Shown here piece after piece: positions 54,368 to 63,450 of a DNA stretch of 64,000 nt. The stretch's first letter is position 1, and every line of letters starts with the position of its first letter. Origin of the DNA: Lachnospiraceae bacterium (GTDB lineage: Bacteria > Bacillota > Clostridia > Lachnospirales > Lachnospiraceae); contig SVEG01000005.1 in the NCBI GenBank assembly GCA_015057505.1, forward strand, positions 1-64,000, given 5' to 3'. The translations under genes and the position numbers were made by a program. The notes under the pieces are model-generated. The model made no database searches and was not told the DNA's origin. It saw nothing but the letters and a program-made list of their open reading frames with translations.

Positions 54368-57322
54368 CTAACCTGTCGTAACACTAAAGCTCCACTGATT
54401 ATTCCCCGCCTTAAAAAGTCGAAAATACTTATAGTCTGTATACATACCTTCATACTTTCCTTCTCCATAATCGCCAAAGCCTGCTATCCACGGGTTTGTT
54501 TCAACATTTTCTGCGTCGTATGCAAACTTAAATGTTCCCACAACCTTCGTATCGTCTTCTGATATCTCCAAAACATTATACTCAATAAGTTCATAAAACG
54601 TAATCGCAGCCATACTGCCCGGTGCAAGCTTATTCATCCTGATATCTCCATATACTGTATTTACAAAATACTCCGCCGCTTCCCTTGCACTTCCGTCAAA
54701 TGCAAAACTTAATGGTATTTCTTCAAAAGCAATATTATTTTGTTTTGCATAACTTTCTGCATAAGAGCCCTTTTTGCCACGGATAATCTCTAAGTCCGAG
54801 AAATCAAACGCATAATCTCCTATACTTACCACACTTTCAGGAATAGTTACTTTTTTCAACCTATAGCAGCAATTAAAGGCACCACTCGCAATGTTTGAAA
54901 CCCCATCAGATATGACTACTTCTTCAATCGAAACATTAAATTCATCTCCCAGATACGACTTACCTGTGAAAGCATCCTCAGCTATAATGACTACACCCTC
55001 AGGAACAGTCACTTTACCAATAGCTGTCGATGCATCAATAAGCACACCGTTAATAATAACAAACGGACTTTCCTTTTGCTTTTCTTCAAGCCATGCTGTT
55101 CTTACAAATACATTCCCTTCAAAACCAGTAAAACCTTCAGGAAAAACAACCTCTTTAAGAGCTGCACATGCTTCAAAAGCTCTTCCACCAAGAGATTCAA
55201 GGCTCTTAGGAAATACTATCTTTTCAAGGCTTGTGCAAATATAAAATGCTTCATAACCGATTGAAATAAGTCCCTCTGAAAATTTTACTTCTTTAAGATT
55301 ACTGCAACCGCCGAACACATCCGGTTCAATAATATAATTACCTCCTGAAAATGTCACATTTTCAATTGCATCGTTACCATAAAATGCCCTATATTCTACA
55401 CTTTCAAGGCTTTCCGGCAAAATTACGCTTGTAACTTTCGACTCTCCGGCAAACGCAAACTCATTTATAATTCTTATTCCATCAGGAACAACAACCTCTC
55501 CCACAGCACCACTTGCATCTATAAGAGTATCACAAACAATAACCAATGAACTTTCTTTGCGTTTTTCTTTTAACCATTTCGTTTCTGCGAACACCCCAAC
55601 CCCAAAATCTATTGATGTCTCCGGGAATTCTATGTCAGCAAGACTTATACAACCTTCAAAAGCAATTTCTTCAATAGAGGTTACACTTGACGGAATGATA
55701 ATCTTTTCAAGCTTAGCGCAACCTGCGAATGCACCACTCTCAATTGTTTCAACGCCTTCCTTAAGAATTACTTCTTTAAGATTGCTGCAATCAAAGTTTC
55801 CGACACTTTTTATACTTCCGGGAATTACTATGCTTTCAACCTTATCTGCCGCCCAAAAAGTTCTGTCATCAATATCCGTTATACCCTCTTCAATAATCAA
55901 ATGTTTAAACTCTTCTTTGTACCACTTGCCTTCAGTAAGCGTTCCTGTTCCGGAAATTATTATGGTATCACCTTCAACACGCCATGTAAATGTACCTAAA
56001 GAATTCTCCTTGTCGTTCGTCTCTTCTGTATTACCCGTCGTCTCCTTCTCATCCCCCGAAGATGTCGGTTGTTCTTCCGTTGTCGTAGGTTGTTCCTCGC
56101 CCGTCGTGGTTTCCTGCTCATCTCCCGAATCCACTTCATCGCCTTGTGAAACCGTCGTATTGTCCTTACCTGCACCTGTAAAAGTACAGCCTACCGCAAT
56201 TACCGCAATAACAACAACTGCGACAAGCGTATATAACGCCATTTTAGGCTTCTTTGCAATCAAAACAATTCTCTCTTTTATGCTCTTTTTGCTGCCTGTC
56301 ATGGTCGTTGCGTTAACAAACAACACACTATGCTTCTGACATGTCATCTCTATTAAAGTACGACCGTAATCAGCACGTTCATTTTCTCCGATACGTTTAA
56401 TTGTGCCCTCATCGCATGCAAGTTCCGAATCATTTCTTGAAAGCACCGCCGCAAGCCATACAAGCGGGTTGTACCAGTGAAGCACGAGCGCAATTCCCCT
56501 GAGCACGCACCAGATATGATCTGCGTGTCGATAATGTGTGCTTTCGTGTTCAAGCACATGTTTAAGTACTTTTTCACTCTTTGTAGCCTCAGGTGTCACA
56601 TATATCACAGGCCTGACAAGTCCGTACATACAAGGTGTGTCAATATTCTCTGCAACATATACCGGAAGCCTGAATCCGTCAATATATTCGAGTAACCTTC
56701 TGTTTTTCTTAAGCAAAACAGAAAATCTGACATTTACAAAAACAAAATAACCGCCTGCAAGTATAATTCCGCTTATCCATACATATAAAGCTGCCTTTTT
56801 GACATAAGCGAGCACTTCTGCAAACGTAAGAGGCTCTGTCTTATCCGGGGTTTCTGTGCCCTGCATGGGCATACCTGTAACATCTGTAGCAGAATACTCC
56901 TGCTTATTGTTTTCTATAGGTTTATACGCATCTTTATCAAAAGCTTCGTATTCGCCCCTGTTATCACCGGGTATATCCACCTTTTCAGACGGAATAATCT
57001 CTCCCTGATTATTTACAACCTCCGAAGGAATAACCCCCGGTATATTTTCCTGCTCTTTATCCCGATCCGGCACAATCTCCGGTTGCAATACCGGTTTCTC
57101 TGGTATGATTTCCGGTTGCCACACAGACTGCTCCGCAATTTTATCTGCGACGTTCATAATGCTTATACTGCTGTTTCCGATACTGAACGGAACAAGCAGG
57201 CGCAAAAGCACAAGCCCCCAAAGAGCATACTGAAGTCTAAGACTTATCTTGCCTTTAAGCGCATAACGAAGCACCACAATAATAATAATTAAAATACCCG
57301 AACTTATAATCCACTCAAACAT
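54368..57322 (-). CDS. BlaR1-family M56 metallopeptidase with leucine-rich-repeat ectodomain
   Basis: The protein has about 984 residues. The N-terminal part is a BlaR1/MecR1-type membrane metallopeptidase with helices at the start (WIISSGILIIIIVVLRYAL) and the zinc motif HESTH in HVLEHESTHYRHADH, followed by ELACDEG. After a transmembrane helix (TLVAVVVIAVIAVGCTF) comes a Thr/Glu linker (DEQETTTGEEQPTTTEEQ). About 400 residues of BspA-type leucine-rich repeats follow, with phrases like VESIVIPGSIKSVGNFDCSN and NLKEVKFSEGLISIGYEAF. The usual penicillin-binding sensor is absent. The BlaI gene lies just upstream. Start MFEWIISSG (57322) is preferred. Confidence 0.85.
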   Translation of the reverse strand: MFEWIISSGILIIIIVVLRYALKGKISLRLQYALWGLVLLRLLVPFSIGNSSISIMNVADKIAEQSVWQPEIIPEKPVLQPEIVPDRDKEQENIPGVIPSEVVNNQGEIIPSEKVDIPGDNRGEYEAFDKDAYKPIENNKQEYSATDVTGMPMQGTETPDKTEPLTFAEVLAYVKKAALYVWISGIILAGGYFVFVNVRFSVLLKKNRRLLEYIDGFRLPVYVAENIDTPCMYGLVRPVIYVTPEATKSEKVLKHVLEHESTHYRHADHIWCVLRGIALVLHWYNPLVWLAAVLSRNDSELACDEGTIKRIGENERADYGRTLIEMTCQKHSVLFVNATTMTGSKKSIKERIVLIAKKPKMALYTLVAVVVIAVIAVGCTFTGAGKDNTTVSQGDEVDSGDEQETTTGEEQPTTTEEQPTSSGDEKETTGNTEETNDKENSLGTFTWRVEGDTIIISGTGTLTEGKWYKEEFKHLIIEEGITDIDDRTFWAADKVESIVIPGSIKSVGNFDCSNLKEVILKEGVETIESGAFAGCAKLEKIIIPSSVTSIEEIAFEGCISLADIEFPETSIDFGVGVFAETKWLKEKRKESSLVIVCDTLIDASGAVGEVVVPDGIRIINEFAFAGESKVTSVILPESLESVEYRAFYGNDAIENVTFSGGNYIIEPDVFGGCSNLKEVKFSEGLISIGYEAFYICTSLEKIVFPKSLESLGGRAFEACAALKEVVFPEGFTGFEGNVFVRTAWLEEKQKESPFVIINGVLIDASTAIGKVTVPEGVVIIAEDAFTGKSYLGDEFNVSIEEVVISDGVSNIASGAFNCCYRLKKVTIPESVVSIGDYAFDFSDLEIIRGKKGSYAESYAKQNNIAFEEIPLSFAFDGSAREAAEYFVNTVYGDIRMNKLAPGSMAAITFYELIEYNVLEISEDDTKVVGTFKFAYDAENVETNPWIAGFGDYGEGKYEGMYTDYKYFRLFKAGNNQWSFSVTTG

Positions 57323-57357
57323 TTCGCACCTCCAAAACACAGCTTCAAAGCCAGCAA

Positions 57358-57741
57358 TTATTTATTAGCCTTCTCTGCATCCTTAAGAATCGCATACAAC
57401 TCATCAATTTCTTCGCTCGACAAACTCTGCTTCTTAGCAAATGTGCTGACAAGCATACTGAGGCTTCCATTGTATACCCTGTCAAGTAAACCCGTTGCCT
57501 CATGAAGTGCCGCATCTTCCCTGCTTATAAGAGGCTTAAATTCCCTTATGCCCTTATCGCCGTCTTCAGCAATAATCGCATCCTTATTCTCAAGTCTTTT
57601 AAGAAGCGTAAGCGTTGTACTTCTGTTCCAACCACGCTCCGCTTCCATACATTCTATAATCTCACGACCTATTCTGGGTGCCTTCTCCCAAAGACATTCC
57701 ATTACACTCCATTCTGTTTCTGTAAGCGATATACTCTTCAT
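57358..57741 (-). CDS. BlaI/MecI-family repressor
   Basis: The 127-residue protein begins MKSISLTETEWSVMECLWEK. It has the BlaI winged helix (RGWNRSTTLTLLKRLENKDA) and C-terminal dimerisation helices (SLSSEEIDELYAILKDAE). BlaI repressors are cleaved after their BlaR1 partner is activated. The ATG at 57741 follows GGAGGG; an upstream extension of 26 residues crosses the promoter and is rejected. It forms a two-gene unit with the BlaR1 homolog, 35 bases downstream. Confidence 0.92.
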   Translation of the reverse strand: MKSISLTETEWSVMECLWEKAPRIGREIIECMEAERGWNRSTTLTLLKRLENKDAIIAEDGDKGIREFKPLISREDAALHEATGLLDRVYNGSLSMLVSTFAKKQSLSSEEIDELYAILKDAEKANK

Positions 57742-57783
57742 AATAAGCCCTCCGCATTTTATTATGTTTACTCTTGTAATCAT

Positions 57784-57812
57784 ATTATATAACACTTGTT
57801 TACACAAGTCAA
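57784..57812 (-). promoter_or_regulatory. Promoter with embedded operator of the BlaI/BlaR1 unit
   Basis: On the minus strand TTGACT is followed after 17 bases by a perfect TATAAT. The spacer contains ACTTGT-gtaa-ACAAGT (57794-57809), a perfect inverted repeat that would block polymerase when bound. A related half, GTTTACTCTTGTAA, lies between promoter and gene. Confidence 0.85.
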
Positions 57813-57835
57813 CACTCAAATATTAAATTTAATAA

Positions 57836-57894
57836 AAACGACACGTTCTATGTAATAAGCCCCGCAAAAGGCTCTTATCATATACGTGTCGTTA
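57836..57894 (-). terminator. Terminator behind the esterase-like gene
   Basis: AACGACACGT pairs with ACGTGTCGTT, with a second inner stem (AATAAGCC with GGCTCTTAT). On the minus strand TTTTTATTAAATTT follows. Confidence 0.88.
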
Positions 57895-57911
57895 TTTTTC
57901 AAAATTACATT

Positions 57912-58952
57912 TTACAAATTCTCATTAAAGAACTCAAGCACACCCGTACCTACCCACTGATGTCCTCCGGGATGAACACTGTGCGTAAGCTTATCTTCTG
58001 CCCCGTACAGTCTGAACGCCTTTCTTGCAATCTCAACCTGCGGGTACACATTATCAAGGCCCGGTTCGCCGTTAAGCCCGTCCTTTTCGCCACTCTCAAC
58101 AAACAATGCTCTCGGTGCAATCATCGCGCCCATATCGCCCATATCCATTGTACGCCACATATTCGGAATATAGTTACATGAGCAGTTTGCACACAATCTA
58201 AGTAAAGCTTCCTTATACCCATAAAAATATCCGCTGGTTACTGCAACTTTTACCCTGTCATCTATCGCCGCAAGCCACAAAGTCTGCTGACCACCTCCTG
58301 ACATTCCCGCACATCCGATGCGCCCAGGGTCAATTCCCGGAAGCCCCTGCAAGAAATCAATTAATCTCATCAAATCCCATACGGCAAGCCCTATCACTGA
58401 CTGTCCGAAACCGATAGCCGCATGTAAAAGTTCTCTGTGCGAATTAGAATTCCACGCGGTTCCGTCGTCACCCTGCTGGCGTCCCTCACGCCTTTCACCC
58501 GAGCCTCGCTCATCAGGACATGCCACCGTATAACCCGCTTTTACAAGTTCTATGGCAATACCGTCCTTTTTATAAAAATCCTTGTACATAGCCACACCCG
58601 GATTCTCAAAATTGGCAACAGTACCCTCTTTGCAACCGCCGTGTCCGTGAGGTACAATTACTGCCGCACCATTAGCTGTTTCCGGTCTCAAAAGGTAGAA
58701 CGGCATAATAACATCTTCTTCCGTCTCAATCGTCCAGTATTCCTTTACAAAACCGTCCATCTGCTGCACAGAATGCATCTTCGGATTAAGCTTGCATTCC
58801 TCGCACAAATCAATTCCCGATATCTCTTTCAGCCTTGCCACAGCACGCTTTTGCCACTTAGCATGTTCTTCTGCGGTAGTTGCATTAAATGCATACTCCC
58901 TTGTCATTTTATCATATTTTTTAACCATTGCTTCTATCGTGGTGTAATACAT
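57912..58952 (-). CDS. Alpha/beta hydrolase, acetyl-xylan-esterase-like
   Basis: The 346-residue protein has no signal peptide. The nucleophile elbow is CAGMSGGGQQTLWLA, the acid probably in ESGEKDGLNG and the catalytic histidine in HPGGHQWVG. VIVPHGHGG supplies the oxyanion-hole region. This class covers sugar-ester deacetylases and related hydrolases; the actual substrate is unknown. The gene follows the GH106-like glycosidase by nine bases, so the two likely work on the same decorated glycan. Confidence 0.82.
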   Translation of the reverse strand: MYYTTIEAMVKKYDKMTREYAFNATTAEEHAKWQKRAVARLKEISGIDLCEECKLNPKMHSVQQMDGFVKEYWTIETEEDVIMPFYLLRPETANGAAVIVPHGHGGCKEGTVANFENPGVAMYKDFYKKDGIAIELVKAGYTVACPDERGSGERREGRQQGDDGTAWNSNSHRELLHAAIGFGQSVIGLAVWDLMRLIDFLQGLPGIDPGRIGCAGMSGGGQQTLWLAAIDDRVKVAVTSGYFYGYKEALLRLCANCSCNYIPNMWRTMDMGDMGAMIAPRALFVESGEKDGLNGEPGLDNVYPQVEIARKAFRLYGAEDKLTHSVHPGGHQWVGTGVLEFFNENL

Positions 58953-58961
58953 GGTTCCTCC

Positions 58962-61541
58962 TTAATCTTCACAAAAAGATAATGTAACCGGGCCCAAAAG
59001 TCCTGACGGTTCTACCGACATTGACATTGAAAAATAATCGCGCTCGTGATGTACAAGAGTGTTAATAACCCTTACCTTCAAAATATTGCCGCATGATTTT
59101 AAGTCTGCTTCGCCAAAAAGTATGTATGGTGGTGTAATCCTTGTGCCCAAAGACTTGCCATTAAGCCATACCTCCATAGTCTCGTAAATCTCACCAAAAT
59201 CAAGCTTCAACCTGTACTTTCCGTCCGTCACATCCGGCATATCAAACACAAGCTCATACTCCATAACTCCGCTGAATTCAGGATAATTATCAGGATGAGT
59301 AATATCAACAAACTTATCAAGAATCAATTCTTTCTCTTCAAATTCTCCGTTAAAGCTTTTTAAATAAAGGCTCCACTCGCCGGATAACTCAATAACTTTT
59401 CCTGCTTTGTTACAGTGCTTTTTCACTGCAAAGGAAGGCTCAATCCAGGTTTCCGGACTACCTGCAACACACAAAATACGTGCCTCATACGGTTCAAGCT
59501 TCACATGCACTTTATCTGTACAATACTTCGCTTCCCACATCTCATTGTCATATGCGTCATACCATACACATTCCCTACCGCCAAGAGGTATGTTAATATT
59601 CGTTTCTATCGTCTCATTTACCGATTCATTAAAAAACAGATAATACTCTCCGTCATTATGTCTGTAATGATAATATCTGAGTCCCGGCGAATAAGTTTCA
59701 CACTTAATTTCATGTACTCCAAGCTCATACAGTCTGCCGGTAAGTTCATCTTCCGAAACAACACTTATGCCGTCACACTCAAATATTTCTTCTGTTCCAA
59801 GTATCTTCGGAAGCGTCTTCATAAATATAATCTTAACGCCCTGTACAACTGCTTCTTCGCACCATTTTACAATATAATCCGGCAAATACTCGCAGTACGG
59901 GAAAACAACCGCATTGCAGACTTCTTGACCTACAATTACCTTGCCCTGCACAAAGCGACACTCTCTAATCACATCCTCTGGCACAACTTCATAGTCAATC
60001 TGCGCTCGCGCAAGTAACATACCAACTTCTTCAAGCGGTTGATATTCTCCCGCCCACTCAGCACACGCGTTATAAAACAATGCCACGCACGGAATATGTT
60101 CTCCGCCGTTAATAAGATGACTCACTCGGTTGGTATACTCCATAAGCTTGCGAAAATACGGATACTGAGGGTTATTGCCCCTTGCATAGAAATGCGGAGG
60201 ACAATCCGGGTCCGGAAAATCCTTCATCGTAAATGCATGCGGCACAAAATAATTAACGCCTCTTACAAGCATATGATCCGTCAGCCATTTCATAAGCTTA
60301 AGACCTTCCGCCCAGCCGTATGCTCCGAACATTTCGCACATCGTACGGCCCTTTTTCTTGGAATCAATATGTCCGAGACTGCTTCCCATCTTGGCAAGCG
60401 CAAATTGAAATAACTTACCGTCATAAGTTCCTTTACCACCCACACTATGTACATTTCTATCCTCAAAGCCCGGACGAATCTGTTGCAGTACAACATCTAT
60501 TCCCGACATATCCTGTCCCCAAAGCGCCCTGAAGAAATGCCCTGCGCCATAGCCCATTCTTGCATGACAACCATTATCCTCTATAATATGTCCTATATAT
60601 TCAACTCCGTGCGCACGGCACCACTCCCCAATCTGCCCACAGAAGTTTTCACCGTAAAGCCTTGTAACCTCGTCCATAAATTCCACACGTGCCTTCGGCG
60701 AAATTCCTTCCACATCACAAAAAAGTGATGTAAGCTTCACGGCATAATCCTCCTGCCACAAAGCTTTTATCTCTGTCTTCAACTGTTCGCACCACGGAAG
60801 TGTGGATTTCGAATGACCTATCCTGTGATGCTCCGCCGCATTACCTATCTCAGGCTCATCCGAGAAAAATCCGGCAAATATCTCACCAAACTCCTCGCCG
60901 TATCTTTCATAATGCGGCTCATATACCGTATCAATAAAATACTTCACAGCATCCCTGTCAATTGTATTAATATATCCCTGACGAACCTTCGCTTTTCTCG
61001 TAGTCTTTATTATCGTAATAAGCCAGTTGCCTTCCGGCACATCCCAGTACACAACTCCCGATTTTACTGATGCTGTCAAATCAACTACATCTGATATCTT
61101 CTCAGAATTATCCCTGTCCCTAAGCCCTGCCGTAACCGCAACAAGTTCTTCGTTCTTGTCAAGCTTAACAATAAAACTTGTCCCTTTAGCCGGACCGATT
61201 ACATCCACATGATAATAATCAAGAAAAACCTTGGCATAAGGCGAATTCTCCGTAATCTTGCCGTTACAATATCCCGACGGAAAATGCGCATCATCAAGCA
61301 CCCATACTCGCATATTTCTTTTGCAGGCCTCATCCATAATGACGTCCATATCCGCCCACCATTTATCTCCGAGAAAATCCGGATGCGGTCTTGATTCCGC
61401 ACAAACTGCACCTATACCGGATTCATATATCTTTTCCATACCCTCACGAAGCAATTCTTCATTCTCCCCATGTTGCCAGTAAAAAGGAAGTATGTAGTTA
61501 CCTCCTCGTCCCTCAATAACCTCTTTTAGCCTCTGTTCCAT
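58962..61541 (-). CDS. GH106-like glycoside hydrolase with C-terminal jelly roll
   Basis: The 859-residue protein has an N-terminal TIM-barrel-like region (about 10-450) starting YILPFYWQHGENEELLREGM and including VWVLDDAHFPSGYCNGK and FAGFFSDEPEIGN. A middle segment and a C-terminal galactose-binding-type jelly roll (about 720-859; MEVWLNGKSLGTRITPPYIL) follow. This is typical of proteins annotated as glycosylhydrolase-like jelly-roll, related to family GH106 alpha-L-rhamnosidases. There is no signal peptide, so it is probably cytoplasmic. GAGAGG precedes the ATG. Rhamnosidase activity is a suggestion from family only. Confidence 0.75.
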   Translation of the reverse strand: MEQRLKEVIEGRGGNYILPFYWQHGENEELLREGMEKIYESGIGAVCAESRPHPDFLGDKWWADMDVIMDEACKRNMRVWVLDDAHFPSGYCNGKITENSPYAKVFLDYYHVDVIGPAKGTSFIVKLDKNEELVAVTAGLRDRDNSEKISDVVDLTASVKSGVVYWDVPEGNWLITIIKTTRKAKVRQGYINTIDRDAVKYFIDTVYEPHYERYGEEFGEIFAGFFSDEPEIGNAAEHHRIGHSKSTLPWCEQLKTEIKALWQEDYAVKLTSLFCDVEGISPKARVEFMDEVTRLYGENFCGQIGEWCRAHGVEYIGHIIEDNGCHARMGYGAGHFFRALWGQDMSGIDVVLQQIRPGFEDRNVHSVGGKGTYDGKLFQFALAKMGSSLGHIDSKKKGRTMCEMFGAYGWAEGLKLMKWLTDHMLVRGVNYFVPHAFTMKDFPDPDCPPHFYARGNNPQYPYFRKLMEYTNRVSHLINGGEHIPCVALFYNACAEWAGEYQPLEEVGMLLARAQIDYEVVPEDVIRECRFVQGKVIVGQEVCNAVVFPYCEYLPDYIVKWCEEAVVQGVKIIFMKTLPKILGTEEIFECDGISVVSEDELTGRLYELGVHEIKCETYSPGLRYYHYRHNDGEYYLFFNESVNETIETNINIPLGGRECVWYDAYDNEMWEAKYCTDKVHVKLEPYEARILCVAGSPETWIEPSFAVKKHCNKAGKVIELSGEWSLYLKSFNGEFEEKELILDKFVDITHPDNYPEFSGVMEYELVFDMPDVTDGKYRLKLDFGEIYETMEVWLNGKSLGTRITPPYILFGEADLKSCGNILKVRVINTLVHHERDYFSMSMSVEPSGLLGPVTLSFCED

Positions 61542-61595
61542 AAAATCACCTCTCTGTGTAAATTATACCATACCCTATACTAACAATAAATAAAA

Positions 61596-61620
61596 AAAGA
61601 ATTTGCATGGCAAATTCTTT
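61596..61620 (-). terminator. Terminator behind tRNA-Glu
   Basis: AAAGAATTTGC and GCAAATTCTTT form a perfect 11-bp stem around ATG. On the minus strand TTTTTTTATTTATTG follows. Confidence 0.85.
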
Positions 61621-61709
61621 AAAAATACATTTCAAAACAAAAAAATTCCTGAAACCGACACTCTGTCAATCTCAAGAACTTTGGGTTGGGCTGTTATATT
61701 AACAGTCAG

Positions 61710-61781
61710 CAGCTCGTAGGGGAATCGAACCCCTGTTTCCGCCGTGAGAGGGCGGCGTCTTAACCGCTTGACCAACGAGCC
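61710..61781 (-). tRNA. tRNA-Glu (anticodon CTC)
   Basis: The minus strand begins GGCTCGT, pairing with ACGAGCT including one G-U pair, then discriminator G. The anticodon stem CCGCC/GGCGG encloses CTCTCAC, giving CTC (codon GAG). The T arm is AGGGGTTCGATTCCCCT. CCA is not encoded. Confidence 0.95.
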
Positions 61782-61791
61782 GTACTTGAAT

Positions 61792-61820
61792 ATATTACTA
61801 TACTTTCTAAAAAAATGCAA
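61792..61820 (-). promoter_or_regulatory. Sigma-A promoter for tRNA-Glu
   Basis: On the minus strand TTGCAT is followed after 17 bases by TAATAT, ten bases ahead of the tRNA. A-rich DNA and GTGCTTGCAT resemble the tRNA-Leu promoter. Confidence 0.7.
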
Positions 61821-61895
61821 GCACTTTTTTTAAAAATTATTCTATTTTTTTAATTTTATATTTTTCAGCTCAAATTCCTTGCATAGAATTATCTC

Positions 61896-62381
61896 TTATT
61901 CCATCACAATATCCTTAAATTCCGCTCTCGTAACATTCTGCAAATCCTTAGGAGCAAGGATAATCTGCGCCCCGATACATCCGGCGCTGATTATTATTTT
62001 CTCAAAATCCAAAGCACTTTCATGCACTACCGTCTTAAACTGCTTTTTCATACCGATTGAAGTACAGCCGCCTCGGATATAGCCGGTGAGATCTTTAAGT
62101 TCTTTAACATGAATCATTTCTATTGACTTCTCTCCGACTGCTTTTGCCGCTTTTTTAAGGTCAACCTCCATATGAACAGGCAACACAAATACAAAGTGTT
62201 CTCCACTCTTCCCTTTTGTAACAAGCGTCTTAAAGCTCTGCTCGTACGGTTGTCCGAGCATATCTGCAATTGTCACACCGTCAACAAATTCTTCACATTC
62301 ATATGTATTGACCTCATAGTTTATCTTGTTTTTATCTAAGATACGCATTGCATTGGTTTTTACAAGTTTCAAATCAAACAC
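61896..62381 (-). CDS. ybaK: Cys-tRNA(Pro) deacylase (YbaK/EbsC family)
   Basis: The 161-residue protein edits mischarged Cys-tRNA(Pro). Family motifs are TNAMRILDKNKINYEV, the catalytic-lysine region QSFKTLVTKGKSG, and GYIRGGCTSIGMKK. Length and motif order match YbaK. It is 40 bases behind azlD on the same strand; a functional link is not evident. Confidence 0.92.
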   Translation of the reverse strand: MFDLKLVKTNAMRILDKNKINYEVNTYECEEFVDGVTIADMLGQPYEQSFKTLVTKGKSGEHFVFVLPVHMEVDLKKAAKAVGEKSIEMIHVKELKDLTGYIRGGCTSIGMKKQFKTVVHESALDFEKIIISAGCIGAQIILAPKDLQNVTRAEFKDIVME

Positions 62382-62421
62382 CGTCCTCTATACAATCAGT
62401 TATCACACAACAACTGACTTA

Positions 62422-62736
62422 TTAAATAAACCACATCACAAGTATAGTTACATATGCCGCAATACAAGCTCCAAGCGCAACTACAATAAGCGATTTTTTC
62501 TTGAGCGCAAGTATTGCTCCCACGACAAATCCCGCCGTCGCAGAAATCCTGTCACCAGTCGAATAAAAAATCTCCGGTATTGTCATCGCGCCGAGCACGC
62601 TGTACGGAACATAATACAAAAAGCTTCTAACAAATTGCGACTTAATTTTTTTACGGAATATAACAAACGGCAACATTCTGATTAAATATGTAACGCCTGC
62701 CATAACTGCCACATAACCTATTATCTTAAGTGTCAT
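62422..62736 (-). CDS. azlD: Branched-chain amino acid exporter subunit AzlD
   Basis: The 104-residue membrane protein has the AzlD pattern, with an early VTYLIRMLPFVIFRKKIKS motif and three to four helices (TAGFVVGAILALKKKSLIVV). It works with AzlC in export of branched-chain amino acids or analogues. Its start directly follows the azlC stop. Confidence 0.9.
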   Translation of the reverse strand: MTLKIIGYVAVMAGVTYLIRMLPFVIFRKKIKSQFVRSFLYYVPYSVLGAMTIPEIFYSTGDRISATAGFVVGAILALKKKSLIVVALGACIAAYVTILVMWFI

Positions 62737-63435
62737 CTACGCCTCCTCCTCTTCTTTTATCGGGAAAAAGACAGCCGCAAGACCTGCCGCAATTACCGCA
62801 CATATTATTATTGAAAAACCGCTTGTAATAAAGTCAAACACAGGAACAAATCTTATAATACAGCTTATTGTTGCTGCGATTACAACCGCTACAAGCACTC
62901 CTATACTTTCCCTTGCCACAGGCAGGATAATTGCAAGAAACATGCCGTAAATCGCTATTCCGAGTGCCGCTTTAAGGTCTGTCGGCAAAATATTGCCTGC
63001 TACCGCGCCCATTATTGTACCACCGGTCCAACCGATAAAAGGCATTGTAATAAGGCCGTACATATAATTCCTGTTGATATCTGTCGGCTTTGAAGAAGCA
63101 ACCGCAAATATCTCATCGGTTATACCAAAAGCCGTTGAGAATCTGTGAAATGTCGTAAAACTCTTATCAAGCTTCTGTGAAAGTGAAATACTCATAAGTG
63201 CATATCTGAGATTAATGATAAGCTGGGTAAGCGCTATTTCCGCATATGTACCGCTTGCGGCAATTACGGCAAGACCTGCAACCTGCCCTGCCGATGTTAA
63301 ATTTGTCATTGAAATTATGGTTGCAACAAGCACGGAAAACCCTTCGCTTACTACCATAAGTCCAAAGCCAAAGGATACTGACAAATATCCCACAGCAATT
63401 GGCATTCCGTCCTTAATTCCTTTCTTAAAGTCCAT
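62737..63435 (-). CDS. azlC: Branched-chain amino acid exporter subunit AzlC
   Basis: The 232-residue polytopic protein begins MDFKKGIKDGMPIAVGYLSV and has the AzlC motif LTSAGQVAGLAVIAASGTYAE plus FGITDEIFAVAS. GGAAAAG precedes the ATG. It is immediately followed by azlD. A palindromic element separates it from the ABC exporter gene. Confidence 0.92.
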   Translation of the reverse strand: MDFKKGIKDGMPIAVGYLSVSFGFGLMVVSEGFSVLVATIISMTNLTSAGQVAGLAVIAASGTYAEIALTQLIINLRYALMSISLSQKLDKSFTTFHRFSTAFGITDEIFAVASSKPTDINRNYMYGLITMPFIGWTGGTIMGAVAGNILPTDLKAALGIAIYGMFLAIILPVARESIGVLVAVVIAATISCIIRFVPVFDFITSGFSIIICAVIAAGLAAVFFPIKEEEEA

Positions 63436-63450
63436 TACTTTTCCTTTCTC

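Noticed and set aside
61632-61820. Minus-strand reading frame across tRNA-Glu
   Set aside because: It is the tRNA and its promoter read as protein.
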